Assembly: GCA_902500715.1 (NCBI GenBank)
Contig: CABVRO010000010.1
Location: 1-51,839 of the forward strand
Length of the DNA stretch: 51,839 bases
Direction of reading: 5' to 3'
From: an uncultured Nitrospira sp.
GTDB lineage: Bacteria > Nitrospirota > Nitrospiria > Nitrospirales > Nitrospiraceae
The notes beneath the pieces were generated by a model. The model saw only the letters and a list, made by a program, of their open reading frames with translations. It did no database searches and was not told the DNA's origin. Positions 32,591 through 40,144 of the stretch are shown here, piece by piece. The position numbers were made by a program, and so were the translations under genes. Every line of letters begins with the position of its first letter. Position 1 is the stretch's first letter.

Positions 32591-33099
32591 TGAGCTGCCC
32601 ATTCATAAGATCGCTTCGCCACATGACGACCCTGTTCATGCTCACCCTGTGCGTGCAATCCATGACTTCAGCCATAGCATCCGAGAGAAACGAGTATTTT
32701 ATGCAACGGATACCGGTGAGCGAAGTGGTATTGGACCACATGCGAGGAGGGTTTCAAAGCAGCCCGAACAGTCCGATCCTCTCATTCGGGATCGAACGGA
32801 CTGTGCATCTGAATGGTAAACTCATCAGTTCAACGGTGCTCAATATCCCGGACTTGATGCAACTCGCGGGTAATTCGAGTCGTCCGTTCACCCTCGTTCA
32901 GACCGGAAGCGGCAACTCATTGACGACTGCCGCCGCCGCATTGCCCGCGTTCATGACCGTCTTACAAAACTCTCTCGACAATCAAAACATTCAGAATCAA
33001 ACCGTCATGAACGCCACGGCGGGAGCGCTTGGCTGGGCCCGGTCGCTCGCACTGGGCAACGCGCTCTCTGAGGCCACCATCGGCGCTATCCGGCATTAA
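32590..33099 (+). CDS. Small exported protein with double-glycine site, Fap-like cluster
   Basis: This 169-residue protein has a signal peptide ending near residue 31 (MTTLFMLTLCVQSMTSAIA) and, just after it, IPVSEVVLDHMRGGFQ, a double-glycine-type site at residues 53-54 with Val -12, Leu -7 and Met -4. The mature part starts FQSSPNSPILSFGIERTVHLNGK and holds Thr/Asn-rich strands. The C-terminal motif TVLQNSLDNQNIQNQTVMN matches that of the 114-residue neighbour and, more loosely, the Gly-rich protein. It is coupled to both neighbours by TAATG overlaps. Probably a secreted accessory of the fibre system (FapE- or FapA-like in role, though I see no clear homology). Confidence 0.72.
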   Translation: MSCPFIRSLRHMTTLFMLTLCVQSMTSAIASERNEYFMQRIPVSEVVLDHMRGGFQSSPNSPILSFGIERTVHLNGKLISSTVLNIPDLMQLAGNSSRPFTLVQTGSGNSLTTAAAALPAFMTVLQNSLDNQNIQNQTVMNATAGALGWARSLALGNALSEATIGAIRH

Positions 33100-34475
33100 T
33101 GATGCGCGTCTCGTGCAAACCGGCAGGTCGTCCGGCGGACAAGAGCGGTCGAGCCATTCCCACCTCAACAGCATTGACCATCGCGATTCGGTCGACACAA
33201 CCCATTGAGGTGTCGAGGGCTGTCGGAACAACTCGTAAAAGCGTTTGGATTGCCTTCGCTCTGGGGCTCGCGTTGAGCCTGACGACCGCTCCGATCGGCG
33301 CGGCCCCGCCCGTGCTCGTCAACATACATGCGAATCCGTCACATGTAGACAGGTGGAAGAACCTTCTAGGTCCGAGGTCTCAATGGTCGACCGACCCACC
33401 CCGGTATCTTGCCGCAAACAATCAGACGGTCGGACCTGAGATGTCCGAGCAGGATGGGCCCGCGGCACAAGATCAGGCTGCGGGTGATCCGAAATCGAAA
33501 TCTGCCAGCCCGGTGGGGGTCGCTCCGGAGACTCCACAAGAAGAACCACTCCCTCCATGGATGGTTCGGACATTCGATTTGCCGGGGGCCGGGGTGCTGA
33601 CCCCGAAGGGCACACTCATCGTGGAGCCGTATCTGCAATATGCCCATCTCAGCAGTAATCGAGTCACGCTGACCGGATTTACGATCGTCCCGGCCCTCAC
33701 GATCGGCCTCATCAACATCCAAGGAGTGAGTCGGGACATTTATACCGCAGCACTTGTAGGGCGCTACGGCCTCACGAATCGACTGGAGATCGAAGTGAGA
33801 GTGCCCTATCTCTATCGGGAGGACTCGATTACGCAACGACCTCTTGCCACGCCTTCTACAGCTGATACCGTGTCTACCGCCAACGGTTCTGGTCTCGGAG
33901 ACATTGAAACAACAGGCCGGTATCAAATAAACAAAGGTGGGGCCGACGAACCGTATTTCGTGGCCTTCACGCGATTCAAGAGCACGACCGGGAAAGGTCC
34001 GTTCGAAGTACCGACAGACCCGATCACGGGGTTCCAAACAGAATTACCAACGGGGTCCGGCTTTTACATTCTCCAACCGGGCTTTACCGCCCTCTTTCCC
34101 AGCGATCCGGTCGTCCTTTTCAGCAGTATCAGCTACATCTGGAATATGTCGCGTAACCTCGGAGGCCAGATCGGACGCATCAATCCAGGAAGTGGCGGCA
34201 ACTTTAATGTGGGTCTCGGCATTTCGTTGAATGAAAAGCTGTCATTGACGCTGGGGTACGACCATACCGTCTTTGAGAGACCCACGTCTGCCTCCAACCT
34301 GCTCCTCACGACGACGCCGCAGATCACTCAAATCGGGGTCTTGCTCCTTGGAGGCGCGTATCGATTGAGCGATCGCAGCTTTGTGAATTTCGTCGTCGGG
34401 GTCGGCGCGACTCGGGAAGCGCCGGATCTCCAAGTGACGGTTCGGATCCCGACCGCAATCTTTATGGGGAATTAG
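33099..34475 (+). CDS. Outer-membrane beta-barrel transporter (FapF/MetA-pathway-like)
   Basis: The 458-residue protein has a hydrophobic export segment at residues ~48-70 (SVWIAFALGLALSLTTAPIGA), preceded by a long basic N-region; a GTG at 33210 would give a standard signal peptide, so the start is uncertain. A polar, Pro-rich linker (residues ~90-155) is followed by ~300 residues of alternating amphipathic strands (GTLIVEPYLQYAHLSSN, DIYTAALVGRYGLTNRLEIEVRVPYLY, FILQPGFTALF and others), as in barrels of the phenol-degradation MetA-pathway family. FapF, the Fap exporter, has this plan. It probably carries the neighbouring proteins through the outer membrane. It ends VRIPTAIFMGN rather than with the usual terminal Phe. 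Confidence 0.75.
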   Translation: MMRVSCKPAGRPADKSGRAIPTSTALTIAIRSTQPIEVSRAVGTTRKSVWIAFALGLALSLTTAPIGAAPPVLVNIHANPSHVDRWKNLLGPRSQWSTDPPRYLAANNQTVGPEMSEQDGPAAQDQAAGDPKSKSASPVGVAPETPQEEPLPPWMVRTFDLPGAGVLTPKGTLIVEPYLQYAHLSSNRVTLTGFTIVPALTIGLINIQGVSRDIYTAALVGRYGLTNRLEIEVRVPYLYREDSITQRPLATPSTADTVSTANGSGLGDIETTGRYQINKGGADEPYFVAFTRFKSTTGKGPFEVPTDPITGFQTELPTGSGFYILQPGFTALFPSDPVVLFSSISYIWNMSRNLGGQIGRINPGSGGNFNVGLGISLNEKLSLTLGYDHTVFERPTSASNLLLTTTPQITQIGVLLLGGAYRLSDRSFVNFVVGVGATREAPDLQVTVRIPTAIFMGN

Positions 34476-34563
34476 GATTGAAATCCAATTACAAGCGTCG
34501 ACACGATCTGGCAAACGGCTCGTATGTATCATTCTTCAACAGCCCCCGACCTCGGTCCCAGTG

Positions 34564-34926
34564 TCACGGATAAAACCGGAGCACCAACAATCCTGAGATC
34601 GCCGCGACCCCTCCGGCAAGGCACAGAAAAAACCCCAGCGCGCCCGCAACGAACCAGGGTCGCACGATCTGGTATTCGGCAGGCGCCAGCAATGGATGCA
34701 GCTCCACCGGCCTTCGCCACCAGCGACGCGGAAGCGCCATGCGCGCTGCCAATGTCCGATAGAGGACGACGTGATACCACCAGCCGGTCGGGATACCGAT
34801 GAAGAGCCCCACGGCCAGCCCCCACAATCCCAGTTCAACCATGAGCGGTGGTGTCATCGCGACTGTCACCAGGCCGATCAGCGCGATGGCCACGACAGTC
34901 CCGAGCACAAGGAGCGACTCAAGCAT
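34564..34926 (-). CDS. Small membrane protein, about three helices
   Basis: The 120-residue protein has three hydrophobic segments: VLGTVVAIALIGLVTVAM, LGLWGLAVGLFIGIPTGWWY and VAGALGFFLCLAGGVAAISG. Between them lies a basic loop (LPRRWWRRPVELHP). No family is recognised. The ATG at 34926 sits only 7 bases after TATAAT (34934-34939), so it may be translated from a leaderless message; no ribosome site is present. It converges with the barrel gene, leaving 88 bases. Confidence 0.65.
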   Translation of the reverse strand: MLESLLVLGTVVAIALIGLVTVAMTPPLMVELGLWGLAVGLFIGIPTGWWYHVVLYRTLAARMALPRRWWRRPVELHPLLAPAEYQIVRPWFVAGALGFFLCLAGGVAAISGLLVLRFYP

Positions 34927-34933
34927 GTGATGG

Positions 34934-34939
34934 ATTATA
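34934..34939 (-). promoter_or_regulatory. Consensus -10 (TATAAT) for a leaderless transcript
   Basis: On the minus strand TATAAT is followed after 7 bases by the ATG of the small membrane protein. Transcription would start at or next to the A of the ATG. A -35 is not clear. Confidence 0.4.
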
Positions 34940-35061
34940 CCGGACGAGTTGCATGGATACAGAGAATGGACGGGTCTCGGCGGTGATGGAACCGGCCCCA
35001 TTGGCTTCCACGCCGCATGCGATCAGCGGGCCCGCTTCAGCAGGCCCGCCGGAAGGCCCGG

Positions 35062-36057
35062 TCAGGATTTGGACCTCGATCGGGGCAATTCCAAAATACT
35101 CGACTTGCGGGACTCATCGTTCGGAAACACGCGGCCGGTCAGGACCGTGTCGAAGATATGGTCGAACACCACGCCGGGCTGACCTTTTCTCCTTCCGGAT
35201 CTGAAATACGAATGGCCTTTCGGGGGATCGTACACCGTGTTGACGTCATCGCAGTCGATGGCATAGACGTTCTTGGGTGTCAGATCCATGTCTTCCGGGC
35301 CGGTGTGCCCGAGACGGCGAGAGGCTTCGGCGTTCTTGAGATTCGAGACCTTGCTTGCCCGAAGCGCCAGGTCGTCCGAGGCGTAATAGACCACCACGTT
35401 GCGCGAGGCATGACTGATCGGCTCGCCGGCCTCGCCCTTGTGCAGAGATTCGTTCAAGATATCCGCGGCGATCAGAAAAGTATTTCGAAACAGGAGCGGC
35501 AGTCCGCCCGGTTGATCGTACTTCTGCCAGAGGCTTAGCGTCTGACGGAGCACGCGATTGCCCATGGAGTGCGCCAGGACATTGATGCGCTTCAGGCAAG
35601 GATCCTCGTCTGGATTCGCGTCGGACGAATTTCTCCATTCCATGAACTTCTGAAACATGCGGGCGAAGGCAAAGGCGCTTTGATCCGCCGCCTTCTGATC
35701 GTCCCAATAGTCTTTGACGAGGCCCAGATCGTTATCGCAGGGCCAGATGATGGGGACCACGAGCAACTCCCCGTTCTTTTCCTTATTGCAGAGGGCTTGA
35801 AACTCCTCTGCGTCGTTGAAGACATCCTCGGGAAGATTCGAGAAGCCGTGAATATAAAGAAGCACCTGCCGGTATTGGGACTCCTTGATCGCCGTCAAAA
35901 AATTCTTGCTGCCGAGTTCTTCAATCGCGCCGTTCCTGTTCCGGCTGCAGCAGAAAAATCCACGACTCGACGAATTATTACGAAGATCGAAGATAAAGTT
36001 CGGATTCAGTGCGGGCTCGGTATTGACCGTCGGCATTCGACTGGTGATGAAGAGCAT
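35062..36057 (-). CDS. DUF900-type alpha/beta hydrolase
   Basis: This 331-residue hydrolase of the DUF900 group has YIHGFSNLPEDVF as the oxyanion strand, the nucleophile elbow AHSMGNRVLRQTL and HSYFRSG with the candidate histidine. Such proteins are lipase- or esterase-like, many of them phage- or secretion-linked; the substrate is unknown. An AAGGAGA ribosome site precedes the ATG at 36057. The segment FFCCSRNRNG near the N-terminus contains paired cysteines. The C-terminus ends in basic SRSKS. It stands alone between the small membrane protein and the IS remnant. Confidence 0.75.
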   Translation of the reverse strand: MLFITSRMPTVNTEPALNPNFIFDLRNNSSSRGFFCCSRNRNGAIEELGSKNFLTAIKESQYRQVLLYIHGFSNLPEDVFNDAEEFQALCNKEKNGELLVVPIIWPCDNDLGLVKDYWDDQKAADQSAFAFARMFQKFMEWRNSSDANPDEDPCLKRINVLAHSMGNRVLRQTLSLWQKYDQPGGLPLLFRNTFLIAADILNESLHKGEAGEPISHASRNVVVYYASDDLALRASKVSNLKNAEASRRLGHTGPEDMDLTPKNVYAIDCDDVNTVYDPPKGHSYFRSGRRKGQPGVVFDHIFDTVLTGRVFPNDESRKSSILELPRSRSKS

Positions 36058-36383
36058 GGTGAGGTCTCCTTGGTGAACGGTGATCGGCAGAGCCTGACGC
36101 TCAAGCAACTGTCAGGCAGCAACCGCCGACGTTCGCGGGCAGCCTTCTGTGTGAGACAGGTCTATCGCCGGAGCGCGCGTTGCATCTTGCGCCGCGCAGG
36201 GGAACCAAACCTGTCATCGGCGTGGGGATTCTAGCAGGACGGAGGAAATTGGCAAGACGAGGGATATTGGGAAGCACGGACACTACGCCGAAATAACTGC
36301 CGCTGCCTATTCTTGTCCCTTACTTCCATGTTCGAAATTTCATGTACAGAGCAAACCTCCCTTTGAGTTCAGGAAGTTGAAGT
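36058..36383. other. Intergenic stretch without recognisable gene
   Basis: Upstream of the DUF900 gene (minus strand) I see only short open frames without family signatures or ribosome sites. The right part leads into the IS3-like remnant at 36384. Confidence 0.5.
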
Positions 36384-36502
36384 TGACCTTCCCACCGAAA
36401 ACTAGACCATTGGCTTGGAAGTGCCTCTGTGCTGAGATACGCCCCACAGGAGGGGCCAAGACACGGAAACGGCATACCGAGGAACAAATCATTGGCGTGC
36501 CA
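36384..36502 (+). mobile_element. Remnant of an IS3-family insertion sequence (left end and transposase OrfA start)
   Basis: TGACCTTCCCACCGAAAACTAGACCA (from 36384) looks like the terminal repeat of IS3/IS407-type elements. About 60 bases on, after a GGAGGGG ribosome-site-like run, the reading frame at 36461-36502 gives TRKRHTEEQIIGV, the N-terminus of OrfA (usual MxKxRxTEEQIIGVL), with ACA at the expected ATG. The sequence then departs from the family, so only ~120 bases remain. No right end was found. Confidence 0.6.
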
Positions 36503-36620
36503 TATATGCAGGGCTCAGGGCGCGCGTTCCGCGAGCAAAGAGCCTGGGTCCGCTGCCTCGCCCCTCCCCTCTGAAAGGATTCAGATTCTCGCCCCATACC
36601 CTCCTGTGAAGGGAGGACAC

Positions 36621-38900
36621 ATGGAGCGCATCGAGGGCAAATCCCCATCGAACCCATCGACGAACCGGCGCGATCCCCGCCTCTATCAAATCGCCAGCCT
36701 GGGAACGTTGCTGGCGTATGGTCTCTTCTGGCTCCACTTCGACCTGAGCCTCTGGCAGATCGCCGTCACGATTGGAACAGCGGTGCTCACTCAATATGCC
36801 GGAACCCGCCTCGCCAAGCTTCCGTTCTTCGATCCCAAGAGCGCGCTCATCTCGTCGCTCTCCCTCTGCATCCTCCTCCGCTGCGATCACCTCGCGATCG
36901 CAGCATTGGCCTCAGTCGTCGCCATCGGCAGCAAGTTCGTCTTCCGCTGGCAAGACAAACATCTGTTCAATCCGACGAATCTCGCCCTCGCCGTCATGCT
37001 CGATACCGGGCTAGGTTGGATCTCGCCGGGACAATGGGGGCAGGTCGCCTGGTTCGGCTTTCTCATTACTTGCCTCGGTAGCCTCGTGGTTACACGCGCC
37101 GCGCGGGCGGATGTGACGTGCGCCTTTCTCGCCGTCTACGTCGGCTTCTTCTTCGCTCGAGCGCTCTGGCTCGGCGATCCGCTGGCGATTCCGTTCCACC
37201 AGGTCGAAAGCGGAGCACTCCTCATCTTTGCCTTCTTCATGATCTCCGATCCCAAAACCACACCGGACTCCCTCGCCGGGCGAATGGTCTATGCCCTCTG
37301 CGTTGCCCTCGCCGCGCTTTACGTCCAGTTCGGATTGTTTCGCCCGAACGGATCGCTGTGGGGACTGATCGCCTGCGCGCCACTTGTACCACTACTCGAT
37401 CATCTGTTTCCCGGTACTCGTTACGCTTGGACCAGGACATCGACTGGTAGCGCGTCACCAAACTCGTCGTTACACATCGATGCCCAACCGTCAGCCGGTA
37501 GTCATTCCCAGTCTGTCTCCGTTTCTCTCGTGTCACTAACCAAGGAGGTTCTTATGAGACGTACCATCGTGCCTTCATTGTTATTCGCCCTCGGCCTGCT
37601 CGCATGGAGCGGCGAGGCCTCGGCCTTTTGCGGTTTCTACGTCGGCAAGGCCGACACCAGACTGTTCAACAAGGCCTCTGAAGTGGCCATCGCCCGCCAC
37701 GACAACAAAACCGTGATCACCATGGCGAACGATTTCAAAGGAGATGTGACGGAGTTTGCGCTGGTGGTTCCGGTGCCGACCGTCCTGGAGAAGGAGCAGA
37801 TTCATGTCGGCGATCCGGCGGTACTGAAACATCTGGCCGACTACTCGGCGCCGAGACTGGTCGAATACTTCGACGAGAATCCCTGCCTGCGTTCTGAACT
37901 CATGGAGCGCCGGAGCATGGATGCGATGAAGAGCATGGTCCCGGCCGCAGCGCCGGCCCGTGAGCGCGACAAGGCCTTAGGGGTCACGGTCGAAGCCCAA
38001 TACACGGTCGGCGAATACGACATCCTGATCCTCTCGGCCAAAGAAAGTAACGGGCTCGAAACCTGGCTGGTCGAGAACGACTACCGCATCCCGAAGGGAG
38101 CGTCGGCCGTCCTCCATAGCTATCTCAAACAGGGCATGAAATTTTTCGTCGCCAAGGTGAATCTGGGCGAGCAGACGAAGCTCGGCTTGACGCACCTCCG
38201 ACCGCTTCAGATTGCATTCGAATCGCCGAAGTTCATGTTGCCGATCCGGCTCGGCACGGTGAATGCCGACGGCGCACAGGAGCTGTTTATCTATTTCCTG
38301 ACGAAGCAGGGCCGGGTAGAGACGACAAACTACCGGACCGTGCGACTCCCTGAGGCACAGGAAGTTCCGCTCTACGTGAAAAACAAGTTCGGCGACTTCT
38401 ATCGCGATCTGTTCACGCAGCAGGTGAACCGGGAGAGCGAACGCGGCCTGTTCATGGAGTATGCCTGGGACATGAACTGGTGCGACCCCTGCGCGGCCGA
38501 TCCGCTCACTGCCGACGAACTCCGCGGTTTGGGCGTGTTCTGGCAGGATGGAACCGGACGGACGGGCAAGAGCCTGCCGATGGCGCAGAACGTGTTCCTT
38601 ACTCGGCTGCACCTGCGCTACGACGCCGCGCATTTTCCTGAAGACCTGATGTTCCAGGAGACCTCGGATCGCAGTAATTTCCAGGCGCGTTATATCCTAC
38701 GCCATCCCTGGACTGGAACCGATGAATGCGCCGCCGCCACGGCATACCGGCATCAACTGCGGGAGCGATATGAGCGGGAGGCACATACACTGGCGTCACT
38801 CACAGGCTGGAATATCGGTGACATCCGCAAGACGATGAACATCGCCTCGCCGACACCCGGCGAAGAGAAAAAATGGTATCAGCGCTTGTGGACGAACTAG
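36621..38900 (+). CDS. RnfD/NqrB-like membrane protein fused in frame to a DUF2330 protein
   Basis: A single open frame of 759 residues reads through two units. Residues ~1-275 form an RnfD/NqrB-like membrane protein with about nine helices, LFNPTNLALAVML and FFMISDPKTTP being family signatures, of the type that takes part in membrane electron transfer. No FMN-binding SGAT motif was found. A ~35-residue low-complexity stretch (SPNSSLHIDAQPSAG) follows, then the start of a signal peptide (MRRTIVPSLLFALG) and a DUF2330 domain. A ribosome site (AAGGAGG, 37542-37548) sits in front of that internal ATG. The normal RnfD stop seems missing; a stop exists in another frame at 37448. I think two proteins are made, or the fusion is recent. 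GGAGG precedes ATG 36621. Confidence 0.75.
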   Translation: MERIEGKSPSNPSTNRRDPRLYQIASLGTLLAYGLFWLHFDLSLWQIAVTIGTAVLTQYAGTRLAKLPFFDPKSALISSLSLCILLRCDHLAIAALASVVAIGSKFVFRWQDKHLFNPTNLALAVMLDTGLGWISPGQWGQVAWFGFLITCLGSLVVTRAARADVTCAFLAVYVGFFFARALWLGDPLAIPFHQVESGALLIFAFFMISDPKTTPDSLAGRMVYALCVALAALYVQFGLFRPNGSLWGLIACAPLVPLLDHLFPGTRYAWTRTSTGSASPNSSLHIDAQPSAGSHSQSVSVSLVSLTKEVLMRRTIVPSLLFALGLLAWSGEASAFCGFYVGKADTRLFNKASEVAIARHDNKTVITMANDFKGDVTEFALVVPVPTVLEKEQIHVGDPAVLKHLADYSAPRLVEYFDENPCLRSELMERRSMDAMKSMVPAAAPARERDKALGVTVEAQYTVGEYDILILSAKESNGLETWLVENDYRIPKGASAVLHSYLKQGMKFFVAKVNLGEQTKLGLTHLRPLQIAFESPKFMLPIRLGTVNADGAQELFIYFLTKQGRVETTNYRTVRLPEAQEVPLYVKNKFGDFYRDLFTQQVNRESERGLFMEYAWDMNWCDPCAADPLTADELRGLGVFWQDGTGRTGKSLPMAQNVFLTRLHLRYDAAHFPEDLMFQETSDRSNFQARYILRHPWTGTDECAAATAYRHQLRERYEREAHTLASLTGWNIGDIRKTMNIASPTPGEEKKWYQRLWTN
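37542..37556 (+). promoter_or_regulatory. Internal ribosome site and start of the DUF2330 protein
   Basis: AAGGAGG (37542-37548), 5-base spacer, ATG (37554-37556), directly before a signal peptide. It lies inside the open frame that runs on from the RnfD-like part. Confidence 0.7.
37554..38900 (+). CDS. DUF2330 exported protein (internal start)
   Basis: From the internal ATG the protein has 448 residues with a signal peptide (MRRTIVPSLLFALGLLAWSGEASA). Then comes FCGFYVGKADTRLFNKAS, the DUF2330 entry segment with its conserved cysteine, and TVITMANDFKGDVTEFALVVPVP, PRLVEYFDENPC and a Cys pair in WDMNWCDPCAADP. A C-terminal segment HPWTGTDECAAATAY adds another cysteine. DUF2330 proteins are predicted exported proteins of unknown function found with membrane electron-transfer or sulfur genes. 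No C-terminal anchor is present. The same frame continues upstream into the RnfD-like gene, so the same stretch is also listed as a fusion. Confidence 0.75.
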   Translation: MRRTIVPSLLFALGLLAWSGEASAFCGFYVGKADTRLFNKASEVAIARHDNKTVITMANDFKGDVTEFALVVPVPTVLEKEQIHVGDPAVLKHLADYSAPRLVEYFDENPCLRSELMERRSMDAMKSMVPAAAPARERDKALGVTVEAQYTVGEYDILILSAKESNGLETWLVENDYRIPKGASAVLHSYLKQGMKFFVAKVNLGEQTKLGLTHLRPLQIAFESPKFMLPIRLGTVNADGAQELFIYFLTKQGRVETTNYRTVRLPEAQEVPLYVKNKFGDFYRDLFTQQVNRESERGLFMEYAWDMNWCDPCAADPLTADELRGLGVFWQDGTGRTGKSLPMAQNVFLTRLHLRYDAAHFPEDLMFQETSDRSNFQARYILRHPWTGTDECAAATAYRHQLRERYEREAHTLASLTGWNIGDIRKTMNIASPTPGEEKKWYQRLWTN

Positions 38901-38919
38901 CGGGAGCAGGCGAAACGCA

Positions 38920-38943
38920 GGAGGCCGGGACAACCCGGCCTCC
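38920..38943. terminator. Bidirectional hairpin GGAGGCCGGG/CCCGGCCTCC
   Basis: A perfect 10-base-pair stem (38920-38929/38934-38943) around ACAA lies between the DUF2330 and DUF3617 genes, which converge. No T-run is present; it may end transcription from both sides. Confidence 0.65.
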
Positions 38944-38988
38944 CCATCAACAGACAGATCGAAGATTCGACACGCGGCCTGAATGACA

Positions 38989-39429
38989 TCACTTGCCGGG
39001 ACAATCCCCGGTTCGTCTCGCATCGACTTTCATGGTCACCGACAACGCATGATCACCCTTGGGCGTCGCTTTGCGTACCACCGAAAACCCGGTGGGAGAC
39101 ACCGTCCCCTCCACGCGAGTGATTGCATAGACGCCTTCGATATCATAACTGACCTTCCCGCCTTGGATCGACACGTTCACTACCTTGCTGGATGGGTTGG
39201 GCTGAAACCCGTTCAAGGCATAGTAGTTAAAGACGGCATCCGGATTGGCGAGATGCTCCTCCTTCACACAGCGAGTGCGGGTGTCCGGTTTCCCCGCCTC
39301 GCCGTTGCTGGCATCCGTAACCGCCGTCACTTGATACTCGCCAGGCTTCAACGGAACCGATTCCGCCCGCACCGGCGCAACGCCAAGCACCACGCCGACA
39401 AGCCCATACAGCAATACGCGTGTCTTCAT
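38989..39429 (-). CDS. DUF3617-family exported protein
   Basis: The 146-residue protein has a signal peptide (MKTRVLLYGLVGVVLGVAPVRA) and the DUF3617 plan: LKPGEYQVTAVTD at the start (family LxPGlWe), a cysteine in TRCVKEEHL, SYDIEGVYAITRVEGTV strands and a final TGDCPG cysteine, likely a disulfide with the first. The function of the family is unknown; it is periplasmic. GGAGG 7 bases before ATG 39429 fixes the start. Confidence 0.8.
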   Translation of the reverse strand: MKTRVLLYGLVGVVLGVAPVRAESVPLKPGEYQVTAVTDASNGEAGKPDTRTRCVKEEHLANPDAVFNYYALNGFQPNPSSKVVNVSIQGGKVSYDIEGVYAITRVEGTVSPTGFSVVRKATPKGDHALSVTMKVDARRTGDCPGK

Positions 39430-39680
39430 CTTCAAGCCTCCTCATCTTGCCGGGGTGCGTCGGCCCCTGGGTCCGTTGTCCCCCAGACCGCCTCGCCCGA
39501 AGTTCTGCCCCATTAAGGCCTTGGCGATTGTGCTCATGCTCCGCGTTATTGTCAACGGTGACGGCCCGAGAACCATCCGGAGTTGTGCGGCCACATCCGA
39601 CTTCTGACTTGGCTCAATTTGCTCTCCACTATGGTATAGTCGCGGCACGAGTCTGTTCGCTTCCCGAAAGGAGTCTACGC

Positions 39681-40076
39681 ATGATTGCCAATCATCGCCG
39701 GTCCGTCGTCGCATTCGGAGGATTCTCTCTCGTCTTGTTGCTCTCGGCCTGCTCGTTCAAAGCGACCTTCAAGGAAACGACGGACACGACCTCGAACATC
39801 ACCGGCACCACCTCGGGACGCATCTGGTGGAACGAAGACGGCCTGCTGAACCCCGAACACAAGGTTGCGGCCTTCACCGCCTACAATGCGGACAATCTTC
39901 AAGCCGATACGGCTCACGGACAGGGCGAGTACCTGGCTTCCTTGGACCGCCTCTCGGGCGCCTCCCACGCATCGGTCTTTCAACCGTCCGCGCAGGATTC
40001 ATTCGCTCGATGGATCCGGTCCGGTAGCGCTTCAACCATCGACTTAGTAAACGATCTTCACCCCGGACGGCACTAG
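39681..40076 (+). CDS. DUF3015-family lipoprotein
   Basis: A 131-residue predicted lipoprotein: MIANHRRSVVAFGGFSLVLLLSAC ends in a lipobox (Cys24). The mature part has the DUF3015 pattern FKETTDTTSNITGTTSGRIWWNEDGLLNPEHKVAAFTAYN followed by GQGEYLASLDRL. The family is usually exported; its role is unknown. AAAGGAG precedes the ATG at a good distance. TATAGT about 40 bases upstream is a possible -10. Confidence 0.82.
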   Translation: MIANHRRSVVAFGGFSLVLLLSACSFKATFKETTDTTSNITGTTSGRIWWNEDGLLNPEHKVAAFTAYNADNLQADTAHGQGEYLASLDRLSGASHASVFQPSAQDSFARWIRSGSASTIDLVNDLHPGRH

Positions 40077-40144
40077 TCGTTCCGTCCGAACAATGGGCCG
40101 GCAGCCGTGACGATCACAGCACCTCACTGGAGTTCGACATCGAC

